Shown in pieces: positions 1 through 6,657 of a stretch of 64,000 nt of DNA. A program made the position numbers and the translations under genes. The notes below the pieces were generated by a model, which searched no databases, was not told the DNA's origin, and saw only the letters and a program-made list of their open reading frames with translations. Source of the DNA: UBA6183 sp943372215. Lineage in GTDB: Bacteria > Bacteroidota > Bacteroidia > UKL13-3. How positions within the stretch are numbered: the stretch's first letter is position 1; every line of letters begins with the position of its first letter. The DNA lies in the NCBI GenBank assembly GCA_943372215.1, contig CALRXU020000009.1:124001-188000 (forward strand). Reading direction: 5' to 3'.

Positions 1-1
1 C

Positions 2-295
2 GACTCAAAGTTTATGCATGAGTTAACCAAGACTTTTGTAAACCAAACGCCTGCCATGGTTAACGAATTAAAATCGGCTGTTTACAACAACAACTATGAG
101 CGCACTAAATTTTTAGCACATAAGCTAAAATCGAGTTGCGAAATTTTAGGCATGCAATTCTCTGCGGGCATTTGCCTTAAAATAGAATTGGCGGCATTGC
201 ACAACCGCAACCTTACTGCATTAATAGACGATTTGGAAGTATTGGTACACCAACTGTTTGTATCAACTTACGAGTTGGACAAGATTGCTGCTTAA
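2..295 (+). CDS. HPt (histidine phosphotransfer) domain protein, 5' end outside window
   Basis: The reading frame is open to the window edge. The visible 97 residues are the helical bundle of an HPt domain, which relays phosphate between a hybrid histidine kinase and a response regulator in the cytoplasm. The motif AHKLKSS, with the phospho-accepting His at residue 36 counted from the ATG at 14, matches the family AHxLKGSS signature. The first HPt helix is only half present if translation starts at that ATG, so this is more likely the C-terminus of a longer protein, either a hybrid kinase or an HPt protein starting upstream. Its stop codon overlaps the stop of the convergent methionine aminopeptidase gene. 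The partner kinase and regulator are not in view. Confidence 0.75.
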   Translation, partial: DSKFMHELTKTFVNQTPAMVNELKSAVYNNNYERTKFLAHKLKSSCEILGMQFSAGICLKIELAALHNRNLTALIDDLEVLVHQLFVSTYELDKIAA

Positions 296-1095
296 GGTTT
301 AGGGTACTCACCATCTACATCGGTAAGCACTTCTGCAAAGGTTGGGGTAACCAATATGGTATGCTCAAACTGTGCAGATAATTTACCATCAATGGTTCGT
401 GCTGTCCAGCCGTCTTTCCTATCCACTTTTGATCTTGCCTTTCCGGCATTAATCATGGGTTCGATGGTAAATATCATACCGGGTTGCATTACCGCACCAG
501 TTCCGGCTTCTGCTATATGGCATATCTCGGGTTCTTCATGAAATTTAAGACCGATACCATGCCCACAAAACTCATACACCGTGCTGTAGCCATTGGCTAC
601 AGCATGTTTGTTTATTACATAACCAATGTCGCCAATAAACTTGCCCGACTTGCATTGTTCAATCCCTAAACGCAAACAGGCCTTGGTTACATCAACCAAA
701 CGCTGGGCGTGTTCAGTTACCTGCCCAATGGTAAACATGGTGCTGGTATCGCCAAAATAACCATTTAATATGGTGGTAACATCCACATTTACAATATCTC
801 CGTCACGCAACTCCAACTTACCGGGTATGCCATGGCAAATCACATCGTTTACACTAATGCAACTAGCATGTTTGTAGCCGTTGTAATTAATGGTTGCTGG
901 AATTGCGCCATGGTCGCGCATAAATTGCTCAGCCATATCATTAATATAACCTGTGGTAACTCCAGCTTTAACAAAAGGTGCAACTGCCTTTAAGGTTTGC
1001 CCAGCCAACTGGCTGCTTTTGCGTATGCCTTCTATTTGTTCAGGGGTTTTTAAAATAATTTTTGATTTGATGTCTCTAAATGCCACTTGCTCCAA
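292..1095 (-). CDS. map: type I methionine aminopeptidase
   Basis: Removes the initiator methionine from nascent proteins in the cytosol, using two divalent metal ions. The 267 residues have the pita-bread fold pattern: metal ligands Asp105 (VNVDVT), Asp116 (YFGDTST), His179 (GHGIG), Glu212 (TIEPM) and Glu244 (QFEHT), and substrate-contacting His88 (CHGIP). Length is normal for the single-domain type I enzyme. The start must be a TTG at 1093-1095: an in-frame TAA lies two codons upstream and there is no nearby ATG. A -7-like box (TATTTTTG on the minus strand, 1108-1115) sits 12 bases upstream. The gene is transcribed alone and converges on the HPt gene with overlapping stops. Identity is secure; only the start is inferred. 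Confidence 0.96.
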   Translation of the reverse strand: MEQVAFRDIKSKIILKTPEQIEGIRKSSQLAGQTLKAVAPFVKAGVTTGYINDMAEQFMRDHGAIPATINYNGYKHASCISVNDVICHGIPGKLELRDGDIVNVDVTTILNGYFGDTSTMFTIGQVTEHAQRLVDVTKACLRLGIEQCKSGKFIGDIGYVINKHAVANGYSTVYEFCGHGIGLKFHEEPEICHIAEAGTGAVMQPGMIFTIEPMINAGKARSKVDRKDGWTARTIDGKLSAQFEHTILVTPTFAEVLTDVDGEYPKP

Positions 1096-1176
1096 AATTT
1101 AATCCTGCAAAAATAACCAAAAACCACTAACCACCTTAACAACCATAATTTACAATTGATTTACAACTGGTTAGCA

Positions 1177-2193
1177 CTACCCCAACGCGGCCAAAAAAGC
1201 CAAGGTGTTTACCCCGTCCGCATAATCGGTTAACCCCGGCTGTTGTGCTTTGCCCAATGGCAATGAATTGCCCAGCTCTAGTTTTGACACCACACATTGT
1301 ATTTGCTCTTCTTCCTTTTTTAGCGTAGCTTTTAACTCCTCAAGGTTATTGTAATACTCATAAAACATCACTCCTAGTGGTGAGCTAATGTGTTCATCTT
1401 CTTTTAACAGCAGAAAGTTATTGTCGAAATGCGGAGTAAGGTTCATGAGCAAAATGGCCTTATGGTAAGTGTAATTGTTGGCGTATTTATGGTGATTAAT
1501 GTGTTGGTTAAACGATTCAATACCCTCATAAAAAGGCACAATATCAAAACCTTGGGGGACATAAAGCTTGGAAACATTGCGGCATCCAAGCCCAAAGTAG
1601 GTAAAAATATCTGTTCCTAGTTTTTGGTAATCTTCTGGTGTTTCATTGCCCGTAAGCACGGCCACACTGGTTCGGCTTTTGCGCAACAACGCTGGTTTGC
1701 CTTTAAAATAATACTCAAAATAACGGTTGGTGTTGTTGCTTCCTGTGGCTATAACAGCATCAAATGCTTTGGGCAATTGCTCTGTAATCACTTCAATTTG
1801 TTGCTTCAGCTGTGGTTCAATGGTTATTAACTGGTTAATTACTTTTTCCATCAACACCGTATCATCTGTTGACAGTTTAACCAATGCCCTGTTTCCACTA
1901 ACCAGTACCGCCAATAAATCATGCAAACCCACCAACGGAATATTGCCTGCCATTACAATGGCCACCTGTAAGGGTTGTTGGGTTGGAAATTGCGGATAAG
2001 CCGCTAACCAGGCCTTTAGCTTTGGCTCAGTAAGCTCATCGGCCCAAGCATTTAATGCGGTACTGATGTACTCAGCTGTAAACCAGTTGTTTTTATGACA
2101 AGCTTGGTGAAACCAGTCTGGTTGTTGTTGCGCTTGCTGTTTAAAAAAGTCGCCAAGTAAGGTAAATGTATGTATGTAATGTTGACAATTCAT
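1177..2193 (-). CDS. LuxC-like acyl-CoA reductase family protein
   Basis: This 338-residue protein matches the LuxC-type acyl-CoA reductase family, which reduces acyl-CoA or acyl esters to aldehydes with NADPH through a thioester on a cysteine. Visible hallmarks are MAGNIPLVG near residue 82 (nucleotide-binding loop), the ATGSNNTNRYF segment near 150, and FGLGCRNVSK with candidate catalytic Cys204. The proximal luxD/luxE/luxAB genes of bioluminescence are absent, so light production is not implied. In Bacteroidota this family is a housekeeping-like gene of unsettled role, often near a ferredoxin, as here. The divergent ferredoxin starts 90 bases away, so the two could share regulation. The true substrate cannot be read from sequence. 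Confidence 0.82.
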   Translation of the reverse strand: MNCQHYIHTFTLLGDFFKQQAQQQPDWFHQACHKNNWFTAEYISTALNAWADELTEPKLKAWLAAYPQFPTQQPLQVAIVMAGNIPLVGLHDLLAVLVSGNRALVKLSTDDTVLMEKVINQLITIEPQLKQQIEVITEQLPKAFDAVIATGSNNTNRYFEYYFKGKPALLRKSRTSVAVLTGNETPEDYQKLGTDIFTYFGLGCRNVSKLYVPQGFDIVPFYEGIESFNQHINHHKYANNYTYHKAILLMNLTPHFDNNFLLLKEDEHISSPLGVMFYEYYNNLEELKATLKKEEEQIQCVVSKLELGNSLPLGKAQQPGLTDYADGVNTLAFLAALG

Positions 2194-2282
2194 CGCTATT
2201 TAGAACAATTCAATTTTTTTATGCAAAGCAACAAAACTTATTTTGCAATTGTTAATCAATTCAAAGAAAAACAAAATTACTT

Positions 2283-2627
2283 ATGGCTATAATGATAACT
2301 GACGAATGCATCAACTGTGGTGCATGCGAACCTGAATGTCCGAATAATGCAATTTACGAAAGTGGTGCTGAGTGGGCTTGGGCTGATGGAAACAACCTTA
2401 CTGGAACCGTTGATATTGGCGGTGAAGCGGTAGATGTTTCTAAACGTTTTGCTCCAGTATCAGACGAAACTTATTATATCGTTACCAGTAAATGCACGGA
2501 GTGCGTGGGCTTTCATGAAGAACCACAATGCGCTGCTGTTTGCCCGGTTGATTGCTGCGTACCTGATCCTGACCATGTGGAAAGCAAGGATGAGTTGATG
2601 TTTAAAAAGGGCAGAATGCACTTGTAA
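2283..2627 (+). CDS. 2[4Fe-4S] ferredoxin
   Basis: Small cytosolic electron carrier of 114 residues. The first cluster motif is C9-x2-C12-x2-C15-x3-C19. The second is C71-x2-C74-x8-C83-x3-C87, where the eight-residue insert and the longer C-terminal tail resemble the Allochromatium-type bacterial ferredoxins rather than the short clostridial type. Two further cysteines (91, 92) follow. About 50 residues separate the two motifs, more than in the minimal fold. It is divergent from the acyl-CoA reductase gene and followed directly by a strong terminator, so it is monocistronic. Likely partners are low-potential oxidoreductases; none is encoded beside it other than the LuxC-like reductase, which by family is NADPH dependent. 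Confidence 0.93.
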   Translation: MAIMITDECINCGACEPECPNNAIYESGAEWAWADGNNLTGTVDIGGEAVDVSKRFAPVSDETYYIVTSKCTECVGFHEEPQCAAVCPVDCCVPDPDHVESKDELMFKKGRMHL

Positions 2628-2642
2628 TCGCTTTAAAAACTG

Positions 2643-2671
2643 AAAAAACCCGACTTATAGTCGGGTTTTTT
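2643..2671 (+). terminator. Rho-independent terminator of the ferredoxin gene
   Basis: Perfect 13-bp stem, AAAAAACCCGACT (2643-2655) with AGTCGGGTTTTTT (2659-2671), three-base loop and a built-in U tract, 15 bases after the ferredoxin stop. Confidence 0.93.
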
Positions 2672-2696
2672 ATTGTGCAATAACCTGTATTTGCAT

Positions 2697-2723
2697 AAAA
2701 AAAGCCGCATAAGCGGCTTTTTT
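2697..2723 (-). terminator. Rho-independent terminator of the small basic protein gene (bidirectional)
   Basis: GCCGC/GCGGC stem extended by A/T pairs with a four-base loop (2709-2712). Read on the minus strand it ends in seven T and lies 27 bases after the stop of the 46-codon gene. Read on the plus strand it also ends in six T, so it can back up the ferredoxin terminator. Confidence 0.88.
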
Positions 2724-2749
2724 AGTATACTTTTTCGTTGGCAATATAA

Positions 2750-2890
2750 TTATTCTTCAATAACTACAACCTTATCTTTATTGGGAGATACTACCTTAAC
2801 AACAGCGTTGTTTAGTTTTAACGACTGAGTGCGCAATCTTGACACTGTTCTGTTCTTTTTTTCTTTTCTTTTGTATCTGGTAAAAGCCAT
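2750..2890 (-). CDS. 46-residue highly basic protein, possibly ribosome associated
   Basis: I do not recognise this protein by name. It is 46 residues, starts MAFTRYKRKEKKNRTV, is crowded with Lys and Arg in its first half and ends in an acidic VVVIEE tail. A frame open further upstream would add 17 residues, but a clear sigma-A promoter (2911-2942) lies inside that extension, so I place the start at 2890. It has its own promoter and its own strong terminator, which argues for a real, well-expressed gene. Size, charge and lack of a signal sequence suggest an RNA or ribosome-binding protein; small accessory ribosomal proteins are known in Bacteroidota, but I cannot assign it to one. Confidence 0.68.
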   Translation of the reverse strand: MAFTRYKRKEKKNRTVSRLRTQSLKLNNAVVKVVSPNKDKVVVIEE

Positions 2891-2910
2891 GATGGTATTT
2901 TTTAGGTGTG

Positions 2911-2942
2911 CGAAAGTAGCAGATATATTTGAATGATGCAAA
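2911..2942 (-). promoter_or_regulatory. sigma-A promoter of the small basic protein gene
   Basis: On the minus strand: TTTG (2939-2942), 20-base spacer, TACTTTCG (2911-2918). This fits the Bacteroidota TTTG/TAnnTTyG consensus. The predicted RNA start is near 2905, about 15 bases before the chosen ATG. Confidence 0.72.
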
Positions 2943-3105
2943 TACTTTTGAAAAAAAATTTACTAATTCCCATCTTAAGCAATTGGCCTATAAGCTAACT
3001 TAGCTATTGACATTTAGTAAATTAACCTTTCTTTAACCATTTTTACGAATTAATATATTAGTTATTTGAATAACGACTCTGATTATTGTGAATTCAACTA
3101 TTACG

Positions 3106-3149
3106 AACCGTTTAATTGTTTTTTATGGCGTTCGCGAATCCTACTAGCC
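3106..3149 (+). repeat. 44-bp direct repeat, copy 1
   Basis: Matches 4467-4510 at 40 of 44 positions. It contains the palindrome TTCGCGAA and ends in CTACTAGCC. Similarity continues weakly past the core: TTTAGGCC follows a 6-base insert here, TTAGGC follows directly in copy 2. The two copies bracket the cysteine-rich lipoprotein and XRE genes. No transposase or integrase is nearby. Confidence 0.8.
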
Positions 3150-3159
3150 CAAGCTTTAG

Positions 3160-3277
3160 GCCATCGGATTTGATCCTTTCTGCCTCGCTTGGGCAAGGGC
3201 AAAGACAGGCAGGAGCAAATCACAATATTTGCGGCCACTTCAAATACCTCAGTGGCCGAACAGGTGTTCTAATATTG
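3160..3277. other. structured intergenic segment with nested inverted repeats
   Basis: Part of a 430-base stretch (2942-3371) without a gene. It contains an inner perfect inverted repeat CGGCCACT (3232-3239)/AGTGGCCG (3251-3258) inside an outer one, CAATATT (3223-3229)/AATATTG (3271-3277). An imperfect pair GATTTG...CAAATC spans 3168-3220. It is visibly richer in G+C than the flanking intergenic DNA. This could be a small RNA, a transcription-attenuating structure or remnant mobile DNA; the sequence alone does not decide. Confidence 0.45.
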
Positions 3278-3299
3278 CAGAGGTCTGCTATATAACAAA

Positions 3300-3332
3300 A
3301 CAACAACACACTAACGGTAAGTGTGTTGTTGT
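3300..3332 (-). terminator. terminator of the cysteine-rich lipoprotein gene
   Basis: 13-bp stem with core ACAACACACT (3303-3312)/AGTGTGTTGT (3320-3329) and a 7-base loop. On the minus strand it is followed by TTTTGTTATA. It lies 39 bases after the lipoprotein stop. Confidence 0.75.
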
Positions 3333-3371
3333 AAGTTGTTTGTTTCAATAAATAAACGTTGCTCTTGGCTC

Positions 3372-3908
3372 TTATATTGCTAGAAGTTGAGCGCGTTCAT
3401 CGTCAGTAAAGTTTTCATCTAAAATTGTTTCGAAATCCCGTCTTGCTGTTTCATATTGTCTAAGTGCCTGGGTTGTGTTAATCACATTGTTGTTCGTTTG
3501 AAACAAACTTTGCATAATAACCAATTTTTGTATCACAAGTTGCGCACTTGGATTAGCTGATTGAGATAAAAAGTCAATTGCCCTGCCAATACTTAAAAGT
3601 TGTTCTGGATTGGCTGTTACAGTTAACATATCTCCCATAATGTCTATGATACGAAGTCCACCACCGCAACTTGGTGTACCATTAGCACCACAACTGCAAC
3701 TGCAAGGCGAAAAGTTTGCCGAACAAGAACCATATTTACATGTAACGGAGCAACAAGATACAATGGTATTGGTTTTGTCCTTAGGGATTGTTACCGTGCT
3801 TGTCGGTTTGGCTTGCTCTCTTTGTTCTGCATCTTTAGAACAAGAGTGAATGAATAGACCTACTGTACAACCTAGTAAAGTAAGTAAAATGTACACATTT
3901 TTTTTCAT
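3372..3908 (-). CDS. cysteine-rich lipoprotein of unknown function
   Basis: Not a family I recognise. The 178-residue protein begins with a lipoprotein-type signal peptide; the probable lipidated residue is Cys23 (FIHSCSKD), so it should be anchored in the envelope. After a Lys/Thr/Pro linker comes a dense cysteine segment: Cys 52, 53, 57, 62, 69, 71, 73 and 81, with the pattern CCxxxCxxxxC then CxCxC and a Gly-rich end. Eight cysteines in 30 residues suggest a small disulfide- or metal-stabilised knot. The rest (residues 90-178) is helical, Gln/Asn/Ala rich and acidic at the end. It is divergent from an XRE regulator 149 bases away and lies between two 44-bp repeats. A secreted peptide precursor is possible but unsupported, since no maturation genes are present. 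Confidence 0.72.
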   Translation of the reverse strand: MKKNVYILLTLLGCTVGLFIHSCSKDAEQREQAKPTSTVTIPKDKTNTIVSCCSVTCKYGSCSANFSPCSCSCGANGTPSCGGGLRIIDIMGDMLTVTANPEQLLSIGRAIDFLSQSANPSAQLVIQKLVIMQSLFQTNNNVINTTQALRQYETARRDFETILDENFTDDERAQLLAI

Positions 3909-4057
3909 GATTTTGAGTAATTAATTGTTAAACATGGATAGATTTTTGGCTTTTTTTAAACCATATCAAAGTTTAACTAAAAAACTGATAGTTCTTGCTT
4001 TTTTCAACTGTCAATTGATTATATTTGGTTGTTTATACTTATTAACCATCGCCTGTC

Positions 4058-4375
4058 ATGAAAAACCTTCATTTAAAACTCAAACAACTACGCCAAGCTA
4101 AGGGTTATAGCCTGCGTAAGTTTGCTTTATTAATACCAATGAGCTATCAGGCATACTCTAAAATAGAGCAAGGCATAACCAGGCCTGACATAGATAGGCT
4201 TAAAACCCTTTGCGGATTATTGGGTGTTGATTTAGCTGAACTATTAAAAGAAGAATTGCATGAGAACATCCAACAAATTGAAACTGCGGAATCCAGAACT
4301 GAACATGAAATCATGGTACTTCATCAAAAAATAGAAGAACTCAAGTCTCTTATCATATCCCTATTACAAAAATAG
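4058..4375 (+). CDS. XRE-family transcriptional regulator with C-terminal coiled coil
   Basis: The 105-residue protein has a Cro/C1-type helix-turn-helix at about residues 8-62: LKQLRQAKGYSLRKFA for the first helices, then the recognition-helix region YQAYSKIEQG and the closing LCGLLGVDLAEL. A heptad-like helix (about 66-105, with EIMVLHQKIEELKSL) follows, likely a dimerisation coiled coil. Such proteins bind operator DNA as dimers. The divergent cysteine-rich lipoprotein is the nearest candidate target, with the 149-base region between them as the shared control region, though no operator is obvious. It is not paired with a recognisable toxin. The copy 2 repeat lies 90 bases after its stop. 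Confidence 0.88.
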   Translation: MKNLHLKLKQLRQAKGYSLRKFALLIPMSYQAYSKIEQGITRPDIDRLKTLCGLLGVDLAELLKEELHENIQQIETAESRTEHEIMVLHQKIEELKSLIISLLQK

Positions 4376-4466
4376 AACACCATTAAAATAAAATCTTCAA
4401 CGGGTCTAGTGATTAAGCCCCAAAAACGAGGTTGAATTTACAACAATCTGTTATTTCAAAATGGCA

Positions 4467-4510
4467 AACCGTTTGATTATTTTTTATAGCGTTCGCGAAT
4501 TCTACTAGCC
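4467..4510 (+). repeat. 44-bp direct repeat, copy 2
   Basis: Second copy of the repeat at 3106-3149, with four substitutions. The palindrome TTCGCGAA and CTACTAGCC are conserved. It lies in a 306-base stretch (4376-4682) that otherwise holds only a doubtful small membrane gene. Confidence 0.8.
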
Positions 4511-4519
4511 TTAGGCAGT

Positions 4520-4663
4520 CTAATTTAAAATGAAGTTGAATGCATAGATGCCGCTAAAAAAACTAATGATTAATCCAACAAGCAAAGTACAATGTAGGTC
4601 ATAAACACGCCTGTCTTTTGATTGGTATATTTTTTTTATATATTGGTTCTTTAATCTTTTCAT
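4520..4663 (-). CDS. possible 47-residue membrane peptide
   Basis: Doubtful. Starting at the ATG at 4663 the frame gives a basic N-terminus (MKRLKNQYIKKIYQSKDRR) followed by one hydrophobic helix (about residues 25-46) and an immediate stop, the layout of a small single-span membrane protein. It is divergent from the 210-residue membrane protein at 4683. I see no consensus promoter, and a frame this short could occur by chance in AT-rich DNA. It abuts repeat copy 2. Confidence 0.22.
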   Translation of the reverse strand: MKRLKNQYIKKIYQSKDRRVYDLHCTLLVGLIISFFSGIYAFNFILN

Positions 4664-4682
4664 TAAACAATCTGTATCAACT

Positions 4683-5315
4683 ATGTTAACCGATGACGAA
4701 AAAAGACGCATTCAGGCAGAAGAGGCTTATCGCCAGGAAGTGCGCAACAGCAGCGAATTGGGCCAGGCAGAATCTAAACTTTGGACTTTTTTAAACAGCA
4801 ATTTTGGGATGCTGCTTATTTCATCCTTCTTTTTAAGTGGCATTTCGTTTGTTTACACGGCATACACCAGCAGTCAGGATGCCACAGCACAACAGCAAGC
4901 AGCAATATTTAAACTTACCCATGAGTTAAACCACCGCATTTGTTTTTTGCAACTGCCAGCTTTTCAACCTGGCAAGGGCATGTTGCAGGCCGCTTATGCT
5001 GCGGCAAGCGGAGCGGAGCCAGATACGGCCACCGCTTTTGAACCCTTGTTTGAAGAGTACCGAGGAATGAGCATGGATGAATTGTTTTTTAACCTCTCAC
5101 AAGTTGCCGATGATGAACTTAGTGCTGATTTGGAAAACCTAAGTCATATCAGCGAAGATGTGGAATACCGTTTAGGGGAAATTAAACTGAAACACGACAG
5201 CACTTGGGCCACAGAGGCCCTATCCTTATCCAAATCTGTTCGTGTATCTGGCAACCAATTGGATAGTTTATTTACCCAAATTAAAAAAAGTAAGTTGTAT
5301 GATATGATGCATTAA
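4683..5315 (+). CDS. uncharacterised single-span membrane protein
   Basis: Function unknown. The 210 residues comprise a charged cytosolic N-terminus (MLTDDEKRRIQAEEAYRQEV), one transmembrane helix at about residues 41-61, then a long soluble part. The soluble part has a segment rich in Ala/Glu/Asp (residues 95-170) and a helical C-terminus. The opening RIxAEEAYRxEVR pattern recurs, as far as I recall, at the start of unrelated small membrane proteins in many bacteria and may be a membrane-proximal helix. There is no signal peptide cleavage site and no catalytic motif. The gene is monocistronic. Codon use looks like the neighbourhood, so recent transfer is not indicated for this gene. Confidence 0.75.
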   Translation: MLTDDEKRRIQAEEAYRQEVRNSSELGQAESKLWTFLNSNFGMLLISSFFLSGISFVYTAYTSSQDATAQQQAAIFKLTHELNHRICFLQLPAFQPGKGMLQAAYAAASGAEPDTATAFEPLFEEYRGMSMDELFFNLSQVADDELSADLENLSHISEDVEYRLGEIKLKHDSTWATEALSLSKSVRVSGNQLDSLFTQIKKSKLYDMMH

Positions 5316-5632
5316 GCCATCACGGGTTATTCATTGATTTTAATTCCATTGGAGCTTCAGAAAAACACCTGTTACCCAACTAATCGTAAGCTCCCTTCCG
5401 TGGAATGATTTTTACGCCAGTGTTGACCAGAACTGCGACAGCATTTGACAAGCCTCATTAGGTTTATATAAGAGGTGGTTAAGCCCGCTGTTATTGTGGC
5501 AACTCGCCTTTTTCTTGCCCAAGCCTCCTCAGGACTTTAGCACCACAAGGCCTAACCATTTAAACCGAATACTTGGCATTTACTGGTATTTCTTTATTTT
5601 GTACCAGCATTATAAGGCTATAAAACAAACCC
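5316..5632. other. 317-base intergenic stretch without a supported gene
   Basis: No credible frame in either direction. An imperfect inverted repeat (ATTCCA and GGAGCTT at 5343-5357 with AAGCTCC and TGGAAT at 5388-5406) follows the preceding gene and may form a weak terminator-like structure without a U tract. The segment 5440-5560 is richer in G+C than typical spacers here, which could mean a decayed gene or an unrecognised RNA. Confidence 0.4.
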
Positions 5633-6574
5633 ATGCTTATCCGTAAAACACTACCAATAACTGCAATTGCAATAGGGTTTATTGCCTTTTTAGGAACAGT
5701 GCCTTGTATTGCCCAATCATATGTAAGAAGCAACTTGGCTGTGTTGCCCACTAACCATACCGAAGATAGCACTGGTAAGTTTGGTTATAGCCGTGTAAAC
5801 CTGGGTGGTGGTTATGCCCTTATCAATCGCCTACAGCCCACTGAAAAAACCATGCAACGCCTTTACCTAAATGCCAATGCTGGCATAGGCCGTGTGCAAT
5901 ACCAGCCCTATTTTTCTGATTTCACTACCCTTTCCCTGCAAGCAGGCCTCTCCTATTTGTGGCTTAAACCCAAACACCTGTTTATGGCACAAGCTGCCCC
6001 CATATGGAATGCCGTTGAGCCAAAATTTAGGCTGGGGCAACCCAATTTGTTGGCACACGGCATATATAAAAACCAAGTGAATAAACAATTTGCCTGGCAA
6101 TTGGGCGGCATTTATTTTACCAACTTTAGCAGGTATGCGTTGTTGCCCATTGCAGGTATAAACTATCGCTTTAATCAAAACAACAGCATCAGCATCATTT
6201 TGCCCTTTCGTTTTACTTACCACTATAAACTGAACGATAAAAACCTATTGCAAGCAGGCTTGCTGTTTAATGGATTTTCAACCCTCACTCCCTTAACGGA
6301 TACCATATTGCGCAACCGCCAATTGCTGTTATCCTTTGGCTACAGAAACAATGCATCAAAAAAAATCAGGTGGTTTGTTACCACAAGTTTGGCAGCCAGG
6401 GGGCAGGTTACCTTAACAGCAACCGAATCTTATAAACAAACCTTGCCTCGCAACTTGTTTTTACAAGCAGGTTTTACATACGTGTTTAAAAAGCAATTGG
6501 ATAATTTTATTCCTGAAACAGACCTGTTTAACCTAAACAACCTCTCCACCGAAGAGCTATTTGATGAAGAATAA
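5633..6574 (+). CDS. predicted outer-membrane beta-barrel protein (DUF6268-like)
   Basis: A 313-residue protein with an N-terminal signal peptide (hydrophobic 9-24, cleavage probably after CIAQS). It then has alternating polar/hydrophobic strands ending in aromatic residues (LYLNANAGIGRV, LSLQAGLSYLWL, WQLGGIYFTNF, LLLSFGYRN, LFLQAGFTYVF), the signature of an outer-membrane barrel. The overall pattern reminds me of the DUF6268 barrels of Bacteroidota, but that assignment is from memory. The C-terminus after the last strand (FKKQLDN...ELFDEE) is acidic and lies beyond the barrel. It probably sits in the outer membrane; ligand or role unknown. It stands alone, 84 bases before mazG. Confidence 0.72.
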   Translation: MLIRKTLPITAIAIGFIAFLGTVPCIAQSYVRSNLAVLPTNHTEDSTGKFGYSRVNLGGGYALINRLQPTEKTMQRLYLNANAGIGRVQYQPYFSDFTTLSLQAGLSYLWLKPKHLFMAQAAPIWNAVEPKFRLGQPNLLAHGIYKNQVNKQFAWQLGGIYFTNFSRYALLPIAGINYRFNQNNSISIILPFRFTYHYKLNDKNLLQAGLLFNGFSTLTPLTDTILRNRQLLLSFGYRNNASKKIRWFVTTSLAARGQVTLTATESYKQTLPRNLFLQAGFTYVFKKQLDNFIPETDLFNLNNLSTEELFDEE

Positions 6575-6657
6575 ACCTTGTTGAGGGCATAAAATAAAAA
6601 CCTGTTGGTAATTAAATGCTGAATTGGGCTTAATTTGAACACGAAAAACTGCACAAC

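Noticed and set aside
292..1095. Plus-strand frames across the map gene (for example 356-541 and 484-669)
   Set aside because: They lie antisense to a clear methionine aminopeptidase with all metal ligands and have no domain or start signals.
1177..2193. LuxC-like gene as evidence of bioluminescence
   Set aside because: No luxA, luxB, luxD or luxE; family members occur widely without light production.
3106..3277. Integron attC site
   Set aside because: The nested inverted repeats superficially resemble one, but no RYYYAAC/GTTRRRY core pair and no integron integrase were found.
3372..3908. Cysteine-rich lipoprotein as a RiPP (lanthipeptide-type) precursor
   Set aside because: It has a lipoprotein signal instead of a leader peptide, a long C-terminal domain, and no modification or transport genes beside it.
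3106..4510. The 44-bp repeats as a CRISPR array
   Set aside because: Only two copies, 1.3 kb apart, with genes between; no cas genes.
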